DNA from: CAKZQX01 sp034437035
Lineage (GTDB): Bacteria > Chloroflexota > Chloroflexia > Chloroflexales > Chloroflexaceae
Direction of reading: 5' to 3'
Length of the DNA: 57,260 nucleotides
Assembly (NCBI GenBank): GCA_034437035.1
Contig: DAOTUI010000033.1
Coordinates: 1-57,260, forward strand
Part shown: piece by piece, positions 1 to 9,449 of the stretch
Numbering within the stretch: position 1 is the first letter of the stretch
Layout of the letters: the number at the start of each line of letters is the position of its first letter
The notes under the pieces: model-generated
Told to the model about the DNA's origin: nothing
Database searches by the model: none
Seen by the model: the letters and a program-made list of their open reading frames with translations, nothing else
Position numbers and translations under genes: made by a program

Positions 1-354
<354 letters not shown>

Positions 355-452
355 GAATTCACAACTCCTTGGTTATGAGGCCGAGGCAGAGAACCCTTAC
401 CCCCTCCTCATACATTGCAACAGGATATTTCGCTGCAATGCCGATTCTACAT

Positions 453-528
453 TGGAGCCCACGACGGGACTTGAACCCGTGACCTTTGCCTTACCAAGGC
501 AATGCTCTACCTACTGAGCTACGTGGGC
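453..528 (-). tRNA. tRNA-Thr (anticodon GGT)
   Basis: The minus strand reads a full cloverleaf: acceptor GCCCACG pairing with CGTGGGC, D arm GCTC/GAGC, anticodon loop TTGGTAA, a T arm with TTCAAGT, then discriminator T and encoded CCA. It lies about 100 bp upstream of tuf, like thrT of enterobacteria. Confidence 0.96.
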
Positions 529-541
529 ACACGAGAATAAT

Positions 542-796
542 CTAATGACTATAATATTCAGAACACCAATCATCGATTATTTTCTTTAACTTTGCATTAC
601 TAAACATCACCGTCAGTGTACCATGCAAACTCTTACTCTTGTAAATACCGCTCTTCTTAGCTGGCCGAACACAGACTGAACGAAGCTGTTCTTGCGATAA
701 CCCTAGTTGATTCACCCACCACTGCTTGACTAACTCAACATCACAGTCATCGAAAATATTCAAGTCCAACTTCAAAACGCGCAAGCGGTTGTCCAC
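542..796 (-). CDS. Small ORF between tRNA genes, LAGLIDADG/HTH-protein-like C-terminal fragment
   Basis: An 84-codon ORF reads with the tRNAs from a GTG start. An in-frame TAG a few codons upstream excludes an N-terminal extension. The pattern ELVKQWWVNQLGLS, RPAKKSG, LHGTLTVMFSNAKLKKII resembles the C-terminal half of small HTH/LAGLIDADG-related proteins common in mobile elements. That resemblance is from memory and is tentative. The region is more AT-rich than its neighbours and sits where the ancestral tRNA cluster would carry tRNA-Gly. It may be a remnant of an inserted element or a non-functional ORF. Confidence 0.45.
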   Translation of the reverse strand: MDNRLRVLKLDLNIFDDCDVELVKQWWVNQLGLSQEQLRSVCVRPAKKSGIYKSKSLHGTLTVMFSNAKLKKIIDDWCSEYYSH

Positions 797-812
797 GCAT
801 AGCTACATTTAA

Positions 813-846
813 TATGCTCCCGAGAGATAAACACTACGGGAGCATA
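813..846. terminator. 10-bp inverted repeat between tRNA-Tyr and the small ORF
   Basis: TATGCTCCCG (813-822) pairs perfectly with CGGGAGCATA (837-846) across a 14-nt A-rich loop. There is no strong T-run on either side, so it may be a processing or attenuation hairpin, or the edge of the inserted segment, instead of a classical terminator. Confidence 0.4.
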
Positions 847-864
847 GCAGTGAAGATATAAATA

Positions 865-950
865 TGGTGGGCCGGGCAGGATTCGAACCTGCGAAGGCGT
901 AAGCCAGCAGATTTACAGTCTGCCCCGGTTGGCCACTTCGGTACCGACCC
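865..950 (-). tRNA. tRNA-Tyr (anticodon GTA)
   Basis: The minus strand gives an 86-nt tRNA with a long variable arm, as expected for bacterial tRNA-Tyr. Acceptor GGGTCGG pairs with CCGGCCC (one G-U), the anticodon stem-loop is CAGACTGTAAATCTG, the T loop is GTTCGAATC, and CCA is encoded. Confidence 0.96.
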
Positions 951-963
951 ACAGAGACTGGCC

Positions 964-1040
964 TGGAGCCGACGCAGGGAATCGAACCCTGAACCTACGG
1001 TTTACAAAACCGTTGCTCTGCCAATTGAGCTACGTCGGCT
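964..1040 (-). tRNA. tRNA-Thr (anticodon TGT)
   Basis: The minus strand folds into a cloverleaf with acceptor AGCCGAC/GTCGGCT, anticodon loop TTTGTAA, a T loop with GTTCGATTC, and encoded CCA. It is the first gene of the Thr-Tyr-(ORF)-Thr-tuf run and lies 13 nt upstream of tRNA-Tyr. Confidence 0.95.
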
Positions 1041-1131
1041 CGCATTGCAAAAAGACCGACAAAATTCGTCAGCGCGGGTATTCTATCACACTTGTGCTAT
1101 CCTTGCAAATGGAGATTGTCTGAAACAGCTG

Positions 1132-1824
1132 TTAGAACAACCGCCCCTGCGAGGTATCGCCCGCGATGCCACGCGGGGGCGTACCGTGTGAGGCCAGGTT
1201 GTGCGCGGCACGGGTGGTTTCGGGCAGGCGGTACTTTGTGACGCAGTTCATTACAAAGGTGACGGCGCTCGCCATACTCACCCGATGCCCCGGCGAAACA
1301 TAGACCGGTTTAGTGCCGGAGCGCGTCCGCAGCACAACGCCGATCTGCTCGTCACCGTCAAGCAGCGGCACACCTGCGCCCCGTTCCTCCGGCAACACCC
1401 CATGTTGTCCCGTTAGTCGGGATTTCGCGCAGCCAATCGCCGGGAGGCCGGCTTCCAATCCGAGTTGGCAGGCGATACCAAAGCGGCGCGGATGGGCGAT
1501 CCCCTGTCCATCACAGATCACCAGATCGGGCTGCCGGCGCAACTGCCCCAACCCCTCCAGGATGACCGGCGTTTCGCGGAACGAGAGCAGGCCGGGAATG
1601 TAGGGAAAGGTGACCGGCAACCGGGCCGTAGCATAGTCCAGCGGTTGCAACTCCGGGTACACGAGCACAACCACCGCCGCGCGCGCGATCGTGTTATTCT
1701 CCTCAAAGCCGACATCGACTCCGGCCACAGTGCGGATCACATCAAAGTCATCGGTCAGGATTACCTGGTCGCGCAACTGCTGCTGCAGAGCAATGGCTTC
1801 GTCTGGTGTTGTAGGCCAATTCAT
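1132..1824 (-). CDS. nfi: Endonuclease V (deoxyinosine 3'-endonuclease)
   Basis: This enzyme nicks DNA one nucleotide 3' of deoxyinosine to start repair of deaminated adenine. The 230-residue length is normal for bacterial Nfi. Visible hallmarks are GVDVGF (catalytic Asp about residue 37), the wedge-type motif PYIPGLLSFRE, DGQGIAHPRRFG, GCAKSRL near residue 135 and the C-terminal SPGHRVSM. It stands alone on the minus strand between the tRNA run and a glycosidase-like gene, with no operon partner. Confidence 0.95.
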   Translation of the reverse strand: MNWPTTPDEAIALQQQLRDQVILTDDFDVIRTVAGVDVGFEENNTIARAAVVVLVYPELQPLDYATARLPVTFPYIPGLLSFRETPVILEGLGQLRRQPDLVICDGQGIAHPRRFGIACQLGLEAGLPAIGCAKSRLTGQHGVLPEERGAGVPLLDGDEQIGVVLRTRSGTKPVYVSPGHRVSMASAVTFVMNCVTKYRLPETTRAAHNLASHGTPPRGIAGDTSQGRLF

Positions 1825-1958
1825 ATGCGATTACAGGTTACAGGTAAAGATCTTTCGGTTATGAAAACCGGTACGTCACCACTATAAAATTATCCTGGTT
1901 CCAGGACACACTACACGTCCCTCGGTATCCTCGGTGTGCTCTGTGGCAAACAGGCGGG

Positions 1959-3236
1959 CTACCCTTTACTCTGCCACTCACGGAACAACCGCCGCATCTC
2001 GCCGGCAGGATTGTCCTGGTAGCGCTCGGAATCAACTGCGAGGGTTGGCGTTGCCCCCGGCTTCCGGTTCAGCGGCATCCAGGTATGGTCAGCCTGACCG
2101 AGGCGCTTGCTGAGTGAGCGGAACGTTGCTGCGGCGAGTTTTTCCTGGCCGTCGGCCCGAACAATGCCCAGCGTGCGCGCCTGGATAGCCCGGTCGTAGG
2201 GCGCAGTTTGCCAGAGCGTTTCCGGGACATCGGCGTAGGCAGCCAGCCATACGCCCGCCGCACCCACGCGGTGTAGCGTCTCAACCGCCGTTTCGACAAA
2301 GGCAGCTTGCTGTTCCTCATCAGCCAGGTAGATGCGCCGGGTGGCACCGGACAGGCTGTCTCGGATCCAGCCGGGTCGGTTGTCCGAACTTGTTGCCAAC
2401 CCCAGGTCGGCTACGACCACCGCCTGCCCTGTCCGGGTTGTCGTCAGCGCATGCAGGAAAGTAACATACGCAACCTGCCAGGGCTCCTCCACAGGGAGCG
2501 GGTCGTACGGTCGGGTATGCACACCCACCTGATCACAGAGTTGAGCAACATGCTGCGGGTGGAGACTGTTGCTGCGCGCCAGAGTATGGGCCGAGGTTGT
2601 GCCCAGCAGCCGGGTTGCGCCCTGCTCACGAGCATACTCAGCCAGGTCGGCCAGCCAGTCAACCGCTTCTTCGGAGGAACCCGGATCACGGGCGCGATCA
2701 AGATCATAGCCAATCTGCCAGGCCCAGAGCGCGGGATGCGGCGCAAAATAGCCGACGACTTCCCGAATGAGGTAGCGCTGCGCCGTTCGCTGCTGCGGAT
2801 CACGATAGAGATCCCGTACGGTTGTCTCGTGGTAATCACCCTCGAAAAAAACCGGAGCTACCGACGTAGTTAACGGGACACCAAAACGCGCCATCAGTGC
2901 CGGATCCGGGCCAGGACTAATGCCGGTAGCCCAGGCGGGGATCTGGATCACCCCACCCATCACACCGGCAAAAAGTACAGCAACCACGCGCAGGCGTTGC
3001 GCCTGAGCCGCATCCAGGGTACGCTCCAGCGCGCGCATCGCCCGGCTGTTGATGCGGGCAGGACCGGGTTGAAAATCCTCCCAGCGCAGGCAGAGACGCA
3101 CCGTGTCGCAACCGAGATCGGCGATATGCGCCAGTTCATCGCGGGTTGCGCCGGCATCAAAGGCTTTCCAGCCCGCGTACCCCGTCCGGCGCGGCCAGTA
3201 GGTGATACCCAGCGAAAAGGTTGACTCACTGTTCAT
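1959..3236 (-). CDS. Glycoside hydrolase-like TIM-barrel protein
   Basis: A 425-residue protein without a signal peptide. It opens with LGITYWPRRTGYAGWKAFD and continues with VRLCLRWEDFQPGP, as in clan GH-A proteins (GH5/GH42-like), where this stretch forms the first strands of the (beta/alpha)8 barrel. Later segments include LWAWQIGYDLDRA, where GH-A enzymes carry the Asn-Glu acid/base pair. Here that position is Gln-Ile-Gly-Tyr, so activity is uncertain. It lies 42 bp downstream of a coiled-coil gene on the same strand and may be co-transcribed with it. The substrate cannot be told from sequence. Confidence 0.6.
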   Translation of the reverse strand: MNSESTFSLGITYWPRRTGYAGWKAFDAGATRDELAHIADLGCDTVRLCLRWEDFQPGPARINSRAMRALERTLDAAQAQRLRVVAVLFAGVMGGVIQIPAWATGISPGPDPALMARFGVPLTTSVAPVFFEGDYHETTVRDLYRDPQQRTAQRYLIREVVGYFAPHPALWAWQIGYDLDRARDPGSSEEAVDWLADLAEYAREQGATRLLGTTSAHTLARSNSLHPQHVAQLCDQVGVHTRPYDPLPVEEPWQVAYVTFLHALTTTRTGQAVVVADLGLATSSDNRPGWIRDSLSGATRRIYLADEEQQAAFVETAVETLHRVGAAGVWLAAYADVPETLWQTAPYDRAIQARTLGIVRADGQEKLAAATFRSLSKRLGQADHTWMPLNRKPGATPTLAVDSERYQDNPAGEMRRLFREWQSKG

Positions 3237-3278
3237 AGCGTTAGTGTCCAGAAACCTATGAACGACACCCGAACCGAC

Positions 3279-4379
3279 CTACTCGATATCCGCCAGTTCG
3301 CGTGACTCGACATGGGCTCGCTTGACCGCATCGGCCTGCTGCCGAAACGCATCCGAGAGCGCAGCAATAACTTGAAGTTCGCGCTGTTCCAGTTCGGCAA
3401 TGCGGGCAATGTGGGAATGCTGCGCCGCTTCCAACCGGCCGGCACTGCGACTCAGGCGCTGCTCCAATTCCCGCACCCAGCCATCAACCCGCTCCAACCA
3501 GGAGGTCAGTTGCCGCAGATGGCGCTCGTCCGTCTCCTGGAGGGCGACCAGTTTTTCATCGGACTGGTGGCGCATATCTTCCAGGCGCTCCTGGTTCATC
3601 AGAAAACGCTCCGTAGAGATCCGCTCAACCCGCTTGATATCGGCGACAATATCGGGCAGTTTATCCGCAACCTCGACAATCTGGCCGGGGAGTTGCTCGG
3701 CAAACAACTCGACGCGATGATGGACTTCATCAATGCGGACAAGCCGCGCATCAAAGTCGTCAAACCAGCTACGCATATCAACAACCACCTGCTGTCCTTC
3801 GACAATCTGTCGCCGCAGGTTTTGCTTCTCAACCTGAAGTTCCTCACCCACGCGGCGGGCTTCCTGGAGGGCGACAGCATCGGCCTCGCGCAGGCGGTCC
3901 AGTTGTGAAACCAGTTGCCGCTGGCGTTCCTCGGTTTCCCGGATCTGGGACTGTAGATCGAGAATTTTTTGCTCAGTGTCTTCAATCCGAGCAAACCAGG
4001 GGAAGAACTGGTCCCGATCCTGCCGCCGGGCCTCGGCCAGTTGCTGAATCTGCGCCTGCATCTCGCGCAGGGGCTTAACGCCCTCCTCAATCTTGACCAG
4101 CGCGCCCGCGATCTCTTTGCGCAACCCGACAATATCGCGGCGCGATGCCTCAATCGACTGGGTGACTTCTTCGGTGTGGCGCTCGAAGAGGCTCTGGACC
4201 TGCACCACTGCTGCCTCCGTCTTGCGGGTCTGCTCCATGGCCCAGTTGTACTTATTGGTTTGATCTTTGATCAACCGGCGCAGTTCATCGATCTGGCCCT
4301 GGAGGTAGACAATCTGGGACTGTTCATGAGCGCGTAGACGTTCTTCTTCAAATTTTGCGGTCAGGTCAGGTGTTGACAT
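3279..4379 (-). CDS. Coiled-coil protein of unknown function
   Basis: A 366-residue protein dominated by heptad-like charged and hydrophobic repeats from about residue 5 to the end, rich in Glu, Gln, Arg and Leu. It has no membrane segment, signal peptide or enzymatic motif. Stretches such as REMQAQIQQLAEARRQDRDQ and QRLSRSAGRLEAAQ recall SMC- or KinA-like coiled coils, but no family is recognised. The ATG at 4379 has TCAGGAG-type upstream sequence. A structural or scaffolding role is only a guess. Confidence 0.7.
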   Translation of the reverse strand: MSTPDLTAKFEEERLRAHEQSQIVYLQGQIDELRRLIKDQTNKYNWAMEQTRKTEAAVVQVQSLFERHTEEVTQSIEASRRDIVGLRKEIAGALVKIEEGVKPLREMQAQIQQLAEARRQDRDQFFPWFARIEDTEQKILDLQSQIRETEERQRQLVSQLDRLREADAVALQEARRVGEELQVEKQNLRRQIVEGQQVVVDMRSWFDDFDARLVRIDEVHHRVELFAEQLPGQIVEVADKLPDIVADIKRVERISTERFLMNQERLEDMRHQSDEKLVALQETDERHLRQLTSWLERVDGWVRELEQRLSRSAGRLEAAQHSHIARIAELEQRELQVIAALSDAFRQQADAVKRAHVESRELADIE

Positions 4380-4597
4380 ACGTTTCTCCTGAGCATAACA
4401 TCCGACACATCCTGGTTATTCGCTGTTTGCGAGCCAGCCTACTGCTATGTTAGCATACACGAGCTCAAACTGGTGCAACATGCTCCGGTTTTCACTGATT
4501 AAACCGGTATTTTGACCTGGTATAGAGTTGGGGTAGTGCGCCGGTGTGGTGAGGAAAAGGACAACTGTCGCGCCGGCGCGTGGCATCTATCGGCGCA

Positions 4598-5311
4598 TCA
4601 GTGCAACGCCGCCAGAGCAGATGGGAGATCAATAGCCCCGGTGTAAAGCGCGCGCCCGATGATCGCCCCCTCAACGCCGATTGCCGACAACCGTTGCACA
4701 TGGTCAATCTGCGAAATCCCGCCACTGGCAACAATGGCCGGCCCACCGGCGCGCACCAGGGCTGCGGTTGCGGTGTAGTTCGGCTCGGTCAGGGTACCAT
4801 CGCGGGCGATATCGGTGTAGATAATGCGCTGGATACCCCGCTGCGCCATCGCATCAATCAGTTCGGTTGCCTGGACCTGCGCCAGTTCGGTCCAGCCAGT
4901 CGTGGCGACACGCCCATCGCGGGCATCCACACCGACAATAATATGGTTGTCGAACCGGTCCACCATGCGTTCAACAAGGGCCGGGTCACGTACCGCCGCC
5001 GTTCCCAGGATGACCCGCTCGATCCCCAGCGCCAGGGCCGCCGCGATATCCGTCTCGCGCCGCAGCCCACCGCCCAGTTGCACCGGCACTTTTACGGCAC
5101 GAACAATCGACAGAACGGCATCGGTATTGACAGGTCGCCCCGCTTTTGCGCCATCCAGGTCTACCAGATGCAGGCGGGTGGCTCCCTGGGCGACCCACTG
5201 GCGGGCAATTTGCACGGGGTCTTCACCATAGATTGTTGCCTGATCGAAGTCGCCCTGATAGAGGCGGACACACTTGCCCTCTTTCAGATCGATTGCCGGG
5301 ATAATTTCCAT
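4598..5311 (-). CDS. hisA: Phosphoribosylformimino-5-aminoimidazole carboxamide ribotide isomerase
   Basis: HisA opens the ribose of ProFAR by an Amadori rearrangement in histidine synthesis. The 237-residue (beta/alpha)8 protein begins MEIIPAIDLKEGKCVRLYQG, with the first catalytic Asp in AIDL. It has VQLGGGLR at the first phosphate site, the second catalytic Asp in VGVDARDG, and ASGGIS plus GAIIGRALY at the C-terminal phosphate site. It follows hisH on the same strand with a 60-bp gap, the usual his-operon neighbourhood. Confidence 0.97.
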   Translation of the reverse strand: MEIIPAIDLKEGKCVRLYQGDFDQATIYGEDPVQIARQWVAQGATRLHLVDLDGAKAGRPVNTDAVLSIVRAVKVPVQLGGGLRRETDIAAALALGIERVILGTAAVRDPALVERMVDRFDNHIIVGVDARDGRVATTGWTELAQVQATELIDAMAQRGIQRIIYTDIARDGTLTEPNYTATAALVRAGGPAIVASGGISQIDHVQRLSAIGVEGAIIGRALYTGAIDLPSALAALH

Positions 5312-5371
5312 ACTTATCTATATAAACGACGCATGCGTCGTCCACTGATCGGCTTACATGTATTTCTGTGA

Positions 5372-5995
5372 CTATGCGGTGGCGCGGCTCAACGCCACAA
5401 AATTCTGCAAGAGTTGTAGCCCCATACGGCCGCTTTTCTCAGGGTGAAACTGCACGGCTGCCAGATTATCGCGCACTATCGCGCTTGGGAAGATCCGACC
5501 ATAGTCGGTTTCGCCCGCAATCAGAGCCGGGTCGGGTAGATTGCAGTAGTAAGAATGCACAAAGTAAAATTCACTCTCGTCTGGAATATCGGCGAAGAGC
5601 GGGTGTTGGGCATACTGTTCGGTGAAGCGTACCTGGTTCCAGCCAATCTGCGGCACCTTCCGGCCACCCGGCAGCCGCTGCACCATACCCGGCACAATAC
5701 TCAGGCAGGCATGCTGCCCAAACTCCTCACTCACGGCACAGAGCACCTGCATGCCCACACAGATCCCCAGGAAGGGCCGTCCGCCGGCGACAAATTCCGG
5801 CAGCACCTCGGCCAGACCGAGACGCTCCAGGCTCTGCATGGTATCGCGGGTTGCGCCAACCCCCGGCAGCACGACGGCGGGGGCATTCCGCACAACCGCC
5901 GGGTCGTCAGTGACGGTGAGGTCCGCGCCGACATGTTTGAGCGCCCGCACTGCGTTGGGGAGATTGCCCGCCCCATAATTAATAACAGCGATCAT
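5372..5995 (-). CDS. hisH: Imidazole glycerol phosphate synthase, glutaminase subunit
   Basis: HisH hydrolyses glutamine and passes ammonia to HisF to form imidazole glycerol phosphate and AICAR. The 207-residue class I amidotransferase starts MIAVINYGAGN, carries the nucleophile Cys79 in LGICVGMQ, and has the HPEKSG motif giving the His-Glu pair near the C-terminus. It lies directly upstream of hisA. hisF is not in the window. Confidence 0.97.
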   Translation of the reverse strand: MIAVINYGAGNLPNAVRALKHVGADLTVTDDPAVVRNAPAVVLPGVGATRDTMQSLERLGLAEVLPEFVAGGRPFLGICVGMQVLCAVSEEFGQHACLSIVPGMVQRLPGGRKVPQIGWNQVRFTEQYAQHPLFADIPDESEFYFVHSYYCNLPDPALIAGETDYGRIFPSAIVRDNLAAVQFHPEKSGRMGLQLLQNFVALSRATA

Positions 5996-6084
5996 TGTTT
6001 GTCCGTGTTCTGTATCCCGTATCCTGTATCCCGTGATCCGTATCCTGTAGGCCGCAGTCCGTAACCCCTAACCCATATGCACGG

Positions 6085-7116
6085 CTACTGAAAGAGCGGA
6101 TGGCGTTTTTCCAGGGTGGCAATCACGCCGGTCACATCCGGTCCAGGGGCGGTAATCGGCCCCAGCGGATCTTCGCCGGGATCGCGCCCCAGCAGCACAC
6201 GCAGCGCAGCAACCACGGACGCACCGAGGGCATCCAGATTGTAGCCGCCTTCCAGCACCATAAGCAACCGCCCATCGCACAGTTCCGCGGCCGCATCGTA
6301 GAGCATCTGCGTTAACCGCGCATAACCATTCACCGAGAGCACCATTGGCCCGATTGGATCGCTCCAGTGCGCATCATACCCGGCAGAGACAAAGATCATC
6401 CGGGGTTGATACCGGCGCAGGGCGGGGATCACAACACGCGCGAAGATCTGCTCATACCCTTTATCCCCAACCCCCGGCGACAATGGAACATTGAGCGTTG
6501 TACCGGCACCCGCACCACCACCGGTCTCGTTGATCGCGCCAGTCCCGGGATAGTAGGGCCATGCGTGGGTCGAACAGAAGAAAACACGCGGTTCCTGGTA
6601 GAAAATATCGTGCGTACCATTCCCGTGATGCACATCATAGTCCACGATGGCAACCCGCTCCAGGCTGAATGCATCCAGGGCATGGCGGGCCGCCACGGCG
6701 ATGTTATTGATCAGACAGAAGCCCATCGCCTGGGTTGCGGTCGCGTGATGACCGGGTGGCCGCGCCAGGGAGAAGGCATTGTTACACTCACCCTGCATAA
6801 TTGCGTCAACCGCCCGAACCGCCGCTCCGGCCGCATAGAGTGCGGCTTCCCAGGAATCCGGGGTCATGTAGGTGTCCGGATCAAGGCTTCCACCGCCCTG
6901 CGCACCAAAGCGTTCCACTTTTTGCAGGTAGCGCGCATCATGAACGGCTGTCAGTTCTTCATTCTGTGCAGCGCGGGGCGCGATTGCCGGCAGGTCGCTG
7001 CGCAATTCACTCGCATCCAACGCCTGTTCAATCGCCTGTAACCGCTCGGCACGCTCGACATGTCCCGGATAGGTATGCGCGGCGTAGCGCGAGTCTGTAA
7101 GAATAGCTGTTGTCAT
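6085..7116 (-). CDS. Histone deacetylase-fold deacylase (AcuC/acetylpolyamine amidohydrolase family)
   Basis: A zinc-dependent deacetylase-fold enzyme of 343 residues. Motifs include RPPGHHA (the paired catalytic His at about 123-124), YDVHHGNGTHDIFY (Zn-ligand region, residues 150-163) and SAGYDAHWSDPIG, which carries the third Zn ligand. The C-terminus has LEGGYNLDAL with the Tyr that stabilises the transition state. All key residues are present. The substrate (acetyl-CoA synthetase lysines, acetylpolyamines or others) cannot be assigned. It is a single gene 60 bp away from hisH. Confidence 0.92.
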   Translation of the reverse strand: MTTAILTDSRYAAHTYPGHVERAERLQAIEQALDASELRSDLPAIAPRAAQNEELTAVHDARYLQKVERFGAQGGGSLDPDTYMTPDSWEAALYAAGAAVRAVDAIMQGECNNAFSLARPPGHHATATQAMGFCLINNIAVAARHALDAFSLERVAIVDYDVHHGNGTHDIFYQEPRVFFCSTHAWPYYPGTGAINETGGGAGAGTTLNVPLSPGVGDKGYEQIFARVVIPALRRYQPRMIFVSAGYDAHWSDPIGPMVLSVNGYARLTQMLYDAAAELCDGRLLMVLEGGYNLDALGASVVAALRVLLGRDPGEDPLGPITAPGPDVTGVIATLEKRHPLFQ

Positions 7117-7235
7117 ATCCTTGCGCCTACTACTCGCTGGAAGATCTGCAACAGGGCAGCCGCAATGTTATCGTATTGAGAATACCCACTATTCCTATTG
7201 TACCGCAGATCGGGCTGATACGCACATCGCATGCC

Positions 7236-9449
7236 TCACTGCGGCTCAAGCGCGAGGCAATAGGCCCGGAATGGCTCCAGGGTGAGGCGCAGATGTTGCA
7301 ACTCACTACGCCGCCAGGAACGTTGATCATCCTCGATCCAGCAGACATCGGTGAGCAGTTCATGCAGCAGAAAGCTGGTATTGTCCAGCGGCAGCGTGTC
7401 AATCGGCAGGCTCAACGTGACGGTCTGTTTGTAAGGGCTGATATTGAGCAGGCCCAGCAAACAATCCTTGTGCAGGACGCGCATCACGGCAAAAACCTGG
7501 GGCGAGTCACACCAGACCGCGTTGTAATGCGCTTCGCCGCAACGCAGCACCGGGTGCGCGCGCCGGGCCTGGAACAGTGCGGTAAAGACATGATCCTGCT
7601 CCTGCTCCTGTCCCGCCCAGAGTGCCGGGATAAATCCGCACATGACCATCCCGGCCAGCAGCATCCGGTTGATCCGCGAGCCACGCAGACCAACCGCCAG
7701 TGGGTTAATATCACAGGTGTCATGCTTTTCGGTAAAGCAGATCCGCAGGCTATCCTGGGGATGGGTCAGCGAATGGTCAGAGAGGTAATCGCCCAACTCG
7801 GCGGGTGACATTCGGTTCAACGCGGTATGGACAAACATGAGATGTGAGGGATAGTCATAACTCGCATCATGCATTGAGGTGTACAACGGCCCGGCCAGGC
7901 TACAGAGCAGGGCGGCATCCGGTTTGAAGGCGCGCATATCCGCCCGCAACGTGCGCAGCAGCGGCAGCAGGCCCAGGTTGGCGGCACTGGCATGGTAGGG
8001 CAGATTTGGTTTCCAGTTGAGCGCGGTGCCGGCCGGAGCAATGGTGCGGTAGCCGTCAAAGTCATAGCGCTGTATCTGATCCAGCGCCCAGTTCTGCAGG
8101 TAATTCCGCAGTTCCTGGTTATTCCAGTCAAAGCTGTAGTAGTCCATCAAGCGTAGGGGCGTACCGGGAATCTGGATTGTCGCAATATCGCCGGTTTCGT
8201 CCCGAATGAACCAGTCGGGGTGTTGCAGCACATAGCGGGAGCCGGCGGCGCAACCCTGGATCGCAAAATCGACCAGCACGCGCATGTCCAGGCTATGCGC
8301 GGTTTGCACCAGGTTGCGCAGATCGTCAGGTGTGCCGAGCGTCGGGTCGAGTTGCTCCAGGTCGCGGATGGCGTAGGGACTGCCCGAGGCACTCCAGTTG
8401 CCGTCCCACAGGCGTTTACTCGGGTTGGAAAAACTCCAGATTGGTAGCAGCAGCAGCGTGGTAATGCCCAGTGCGGCCAGTTCCGGCAGTTTGCGGGTCA
8501 GACTGTTGAAGCCGCCATGCAGGGCCGGGTGCGTCTCGTACAGAGCCGCGTCACGCACCCAGGTGGGCGGCGACTCCCCGGGTGGCAGGCCAATCGCCGG
8601 CCAGGTCTGCTGAAACGTTGTGCGTGCCGTTTCCCAGGGCTCCCGCAGCAGCAGCAGATACTGCGTGCCGCCGGTCAGCAGCGCCTCACCTTGCAGTCGT
8701 CCCGCCAGGCCGATCTCATGCCCCAGGGAGACCGCCGCAGGTTGCAAGGGGGTGATTTCGCGCATACCCTCAATAAACGGTTGGGCTGCTTCACTCTCGC
8801 TGTAGTACCAGCAGAGGAGCGTCTCGGCAGGGTTGGCGTCACCAGTTGCCGGGCAATGCAGTGCCAGCAGACCCGGGCCCCGGGTTGGCGCTGATTCAAA
8901 CACACTGCCCCGATTCAGGCCAGGAGCAAAATTACGGCGGGGGCGCGTATTACGCTGCTGTTCGGTGGCAACGTCCAGCGGAACGCGCGGGCGCGCGCTA
9001 TTTCCCGGCGCTTCAAACCGGCACAACTCGACGCGACCAACCCGCACATGGGGAATACGCATACGCAGGCCATAAATGTATATTTCCTCCACATCGACAT
9101 TCTGGATCGTGACCTGGCGAGCCACCACTGCGCCCGTGATGCGGTAGCGATCATAGAGCTTCAGCAAGCCCAGGCCAATCACCAGCGTAATCTCAATCAC
9201 ATCGTCCTGTTCAACACACTGGTGCGACAGGTAGCGGGCAAACGAGCGGCCACCCAGCCAGTTGTCCGAGTTATTCAGCGCAACATCCAACCCGGATTCA
9301 AGCGGACCATGCCCCAGCACACTGCTGCCGTCAAGATAACTCAGAGCACGGAGCGAACCATCCTCACGCGACCAGGCCATTTCTAGTTCCGGCGTGCGCA
9401 GGATGATCAGGCGCAGTTTTTCATCCAGCGTAAAAGCGGGCACGTTCAT
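7236..9449 (-). CDS. GH13-like protein with lost catalytic residues (probable pseudoenzyme)
   Basis: About 737 residues. An N-terminal beta-rich domain (to about residue 290) precedes a GH13 alpha-amylase-type barrel starting WVRDAALYETHP. Conserved regions align but key residues are gone. Region I reads VLVDFAIQGCA where DxVxNH is expected. Region II reads FDGYRTIAPAG where the nucleophile Asp should follow GxRx. Region III has LLCSLAG in place of a Glu. Region IV keeps KHD. The chosen ATG at 9447-9449 overlaps the upstream GH13 stop as TGATG, so translation is coupled; a GTG one codon earlier is possible. A carbohydrate-binding or scaffolding role beside the active partner is plausible but unproven. 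Confidence 0.8.
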   Translation of the reverse strand: MNVPAFTLDEKLRLIILRTPELEMAWSREDGSLRALSYLDGSSVLGHGPLESGLDVALNNSDNWLGGRSFARYLSHQCVEQDDVIEITLVIGLGLLKLYDRYRITGAVVARQVTIQNVDVEEIYIYGLRMRIPHVRVGRVELCRFEAPGNSARPRVPLDVATEQQRNTRPRRNFAPGLNRGSVFESAPTRGPGLLALHCPATGDANPAETLLCWYYSESEAAQPFIEGMREITPLQPAAVSLGHEIGLAGRLQGEALLTGGTQYLLLLREPWETARTTFQQTWPAIGLPPGESPPTWVRDAALYETHPALHGGFNSLTRKLPELAALGITTLLLLPIWSFSNPSKRLWDGNWSASGSPYAIRDLEQLDPTLGTPDDLRNLVQTAHSLDMRVLVDFAIQGCAAGSRYVLQHPDWFIRDETGDIATIQIPGTPLRLMDYYSFDWNNQELRNYLQNWALDQIQRYDFDGYRTIAPAGTALNWKPNLPYHASAANLGLLPLLRTLRADMRAFKPDAALLCSLAGPLYTSMHDASYDYPSHLMFVHTALNRMSPAELGDYLSDHSLTHPQDSLRICFTEKHDTCDINPLAVGLRGSRINRMLLAGMVMCGFIPALWAGQEQEQDHVFTALFQARRAHPVLRCGEAHYNAVWCDSPQVFAVMRVLHKDCLLGLLNISPYKQTVTLSLPIDTLPLDNTSFLLHELLTDVCWIEDDQRSWRRSELQHLRLTLEPFRAYCLALEPQ

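Noticed and set aside
2307..2873. Long antisense frames over the glycosidase-like, coiled-coil and his genes
   Set aside because: They mirror the codon bias of the genes on the other strand and show no domain or start signal.
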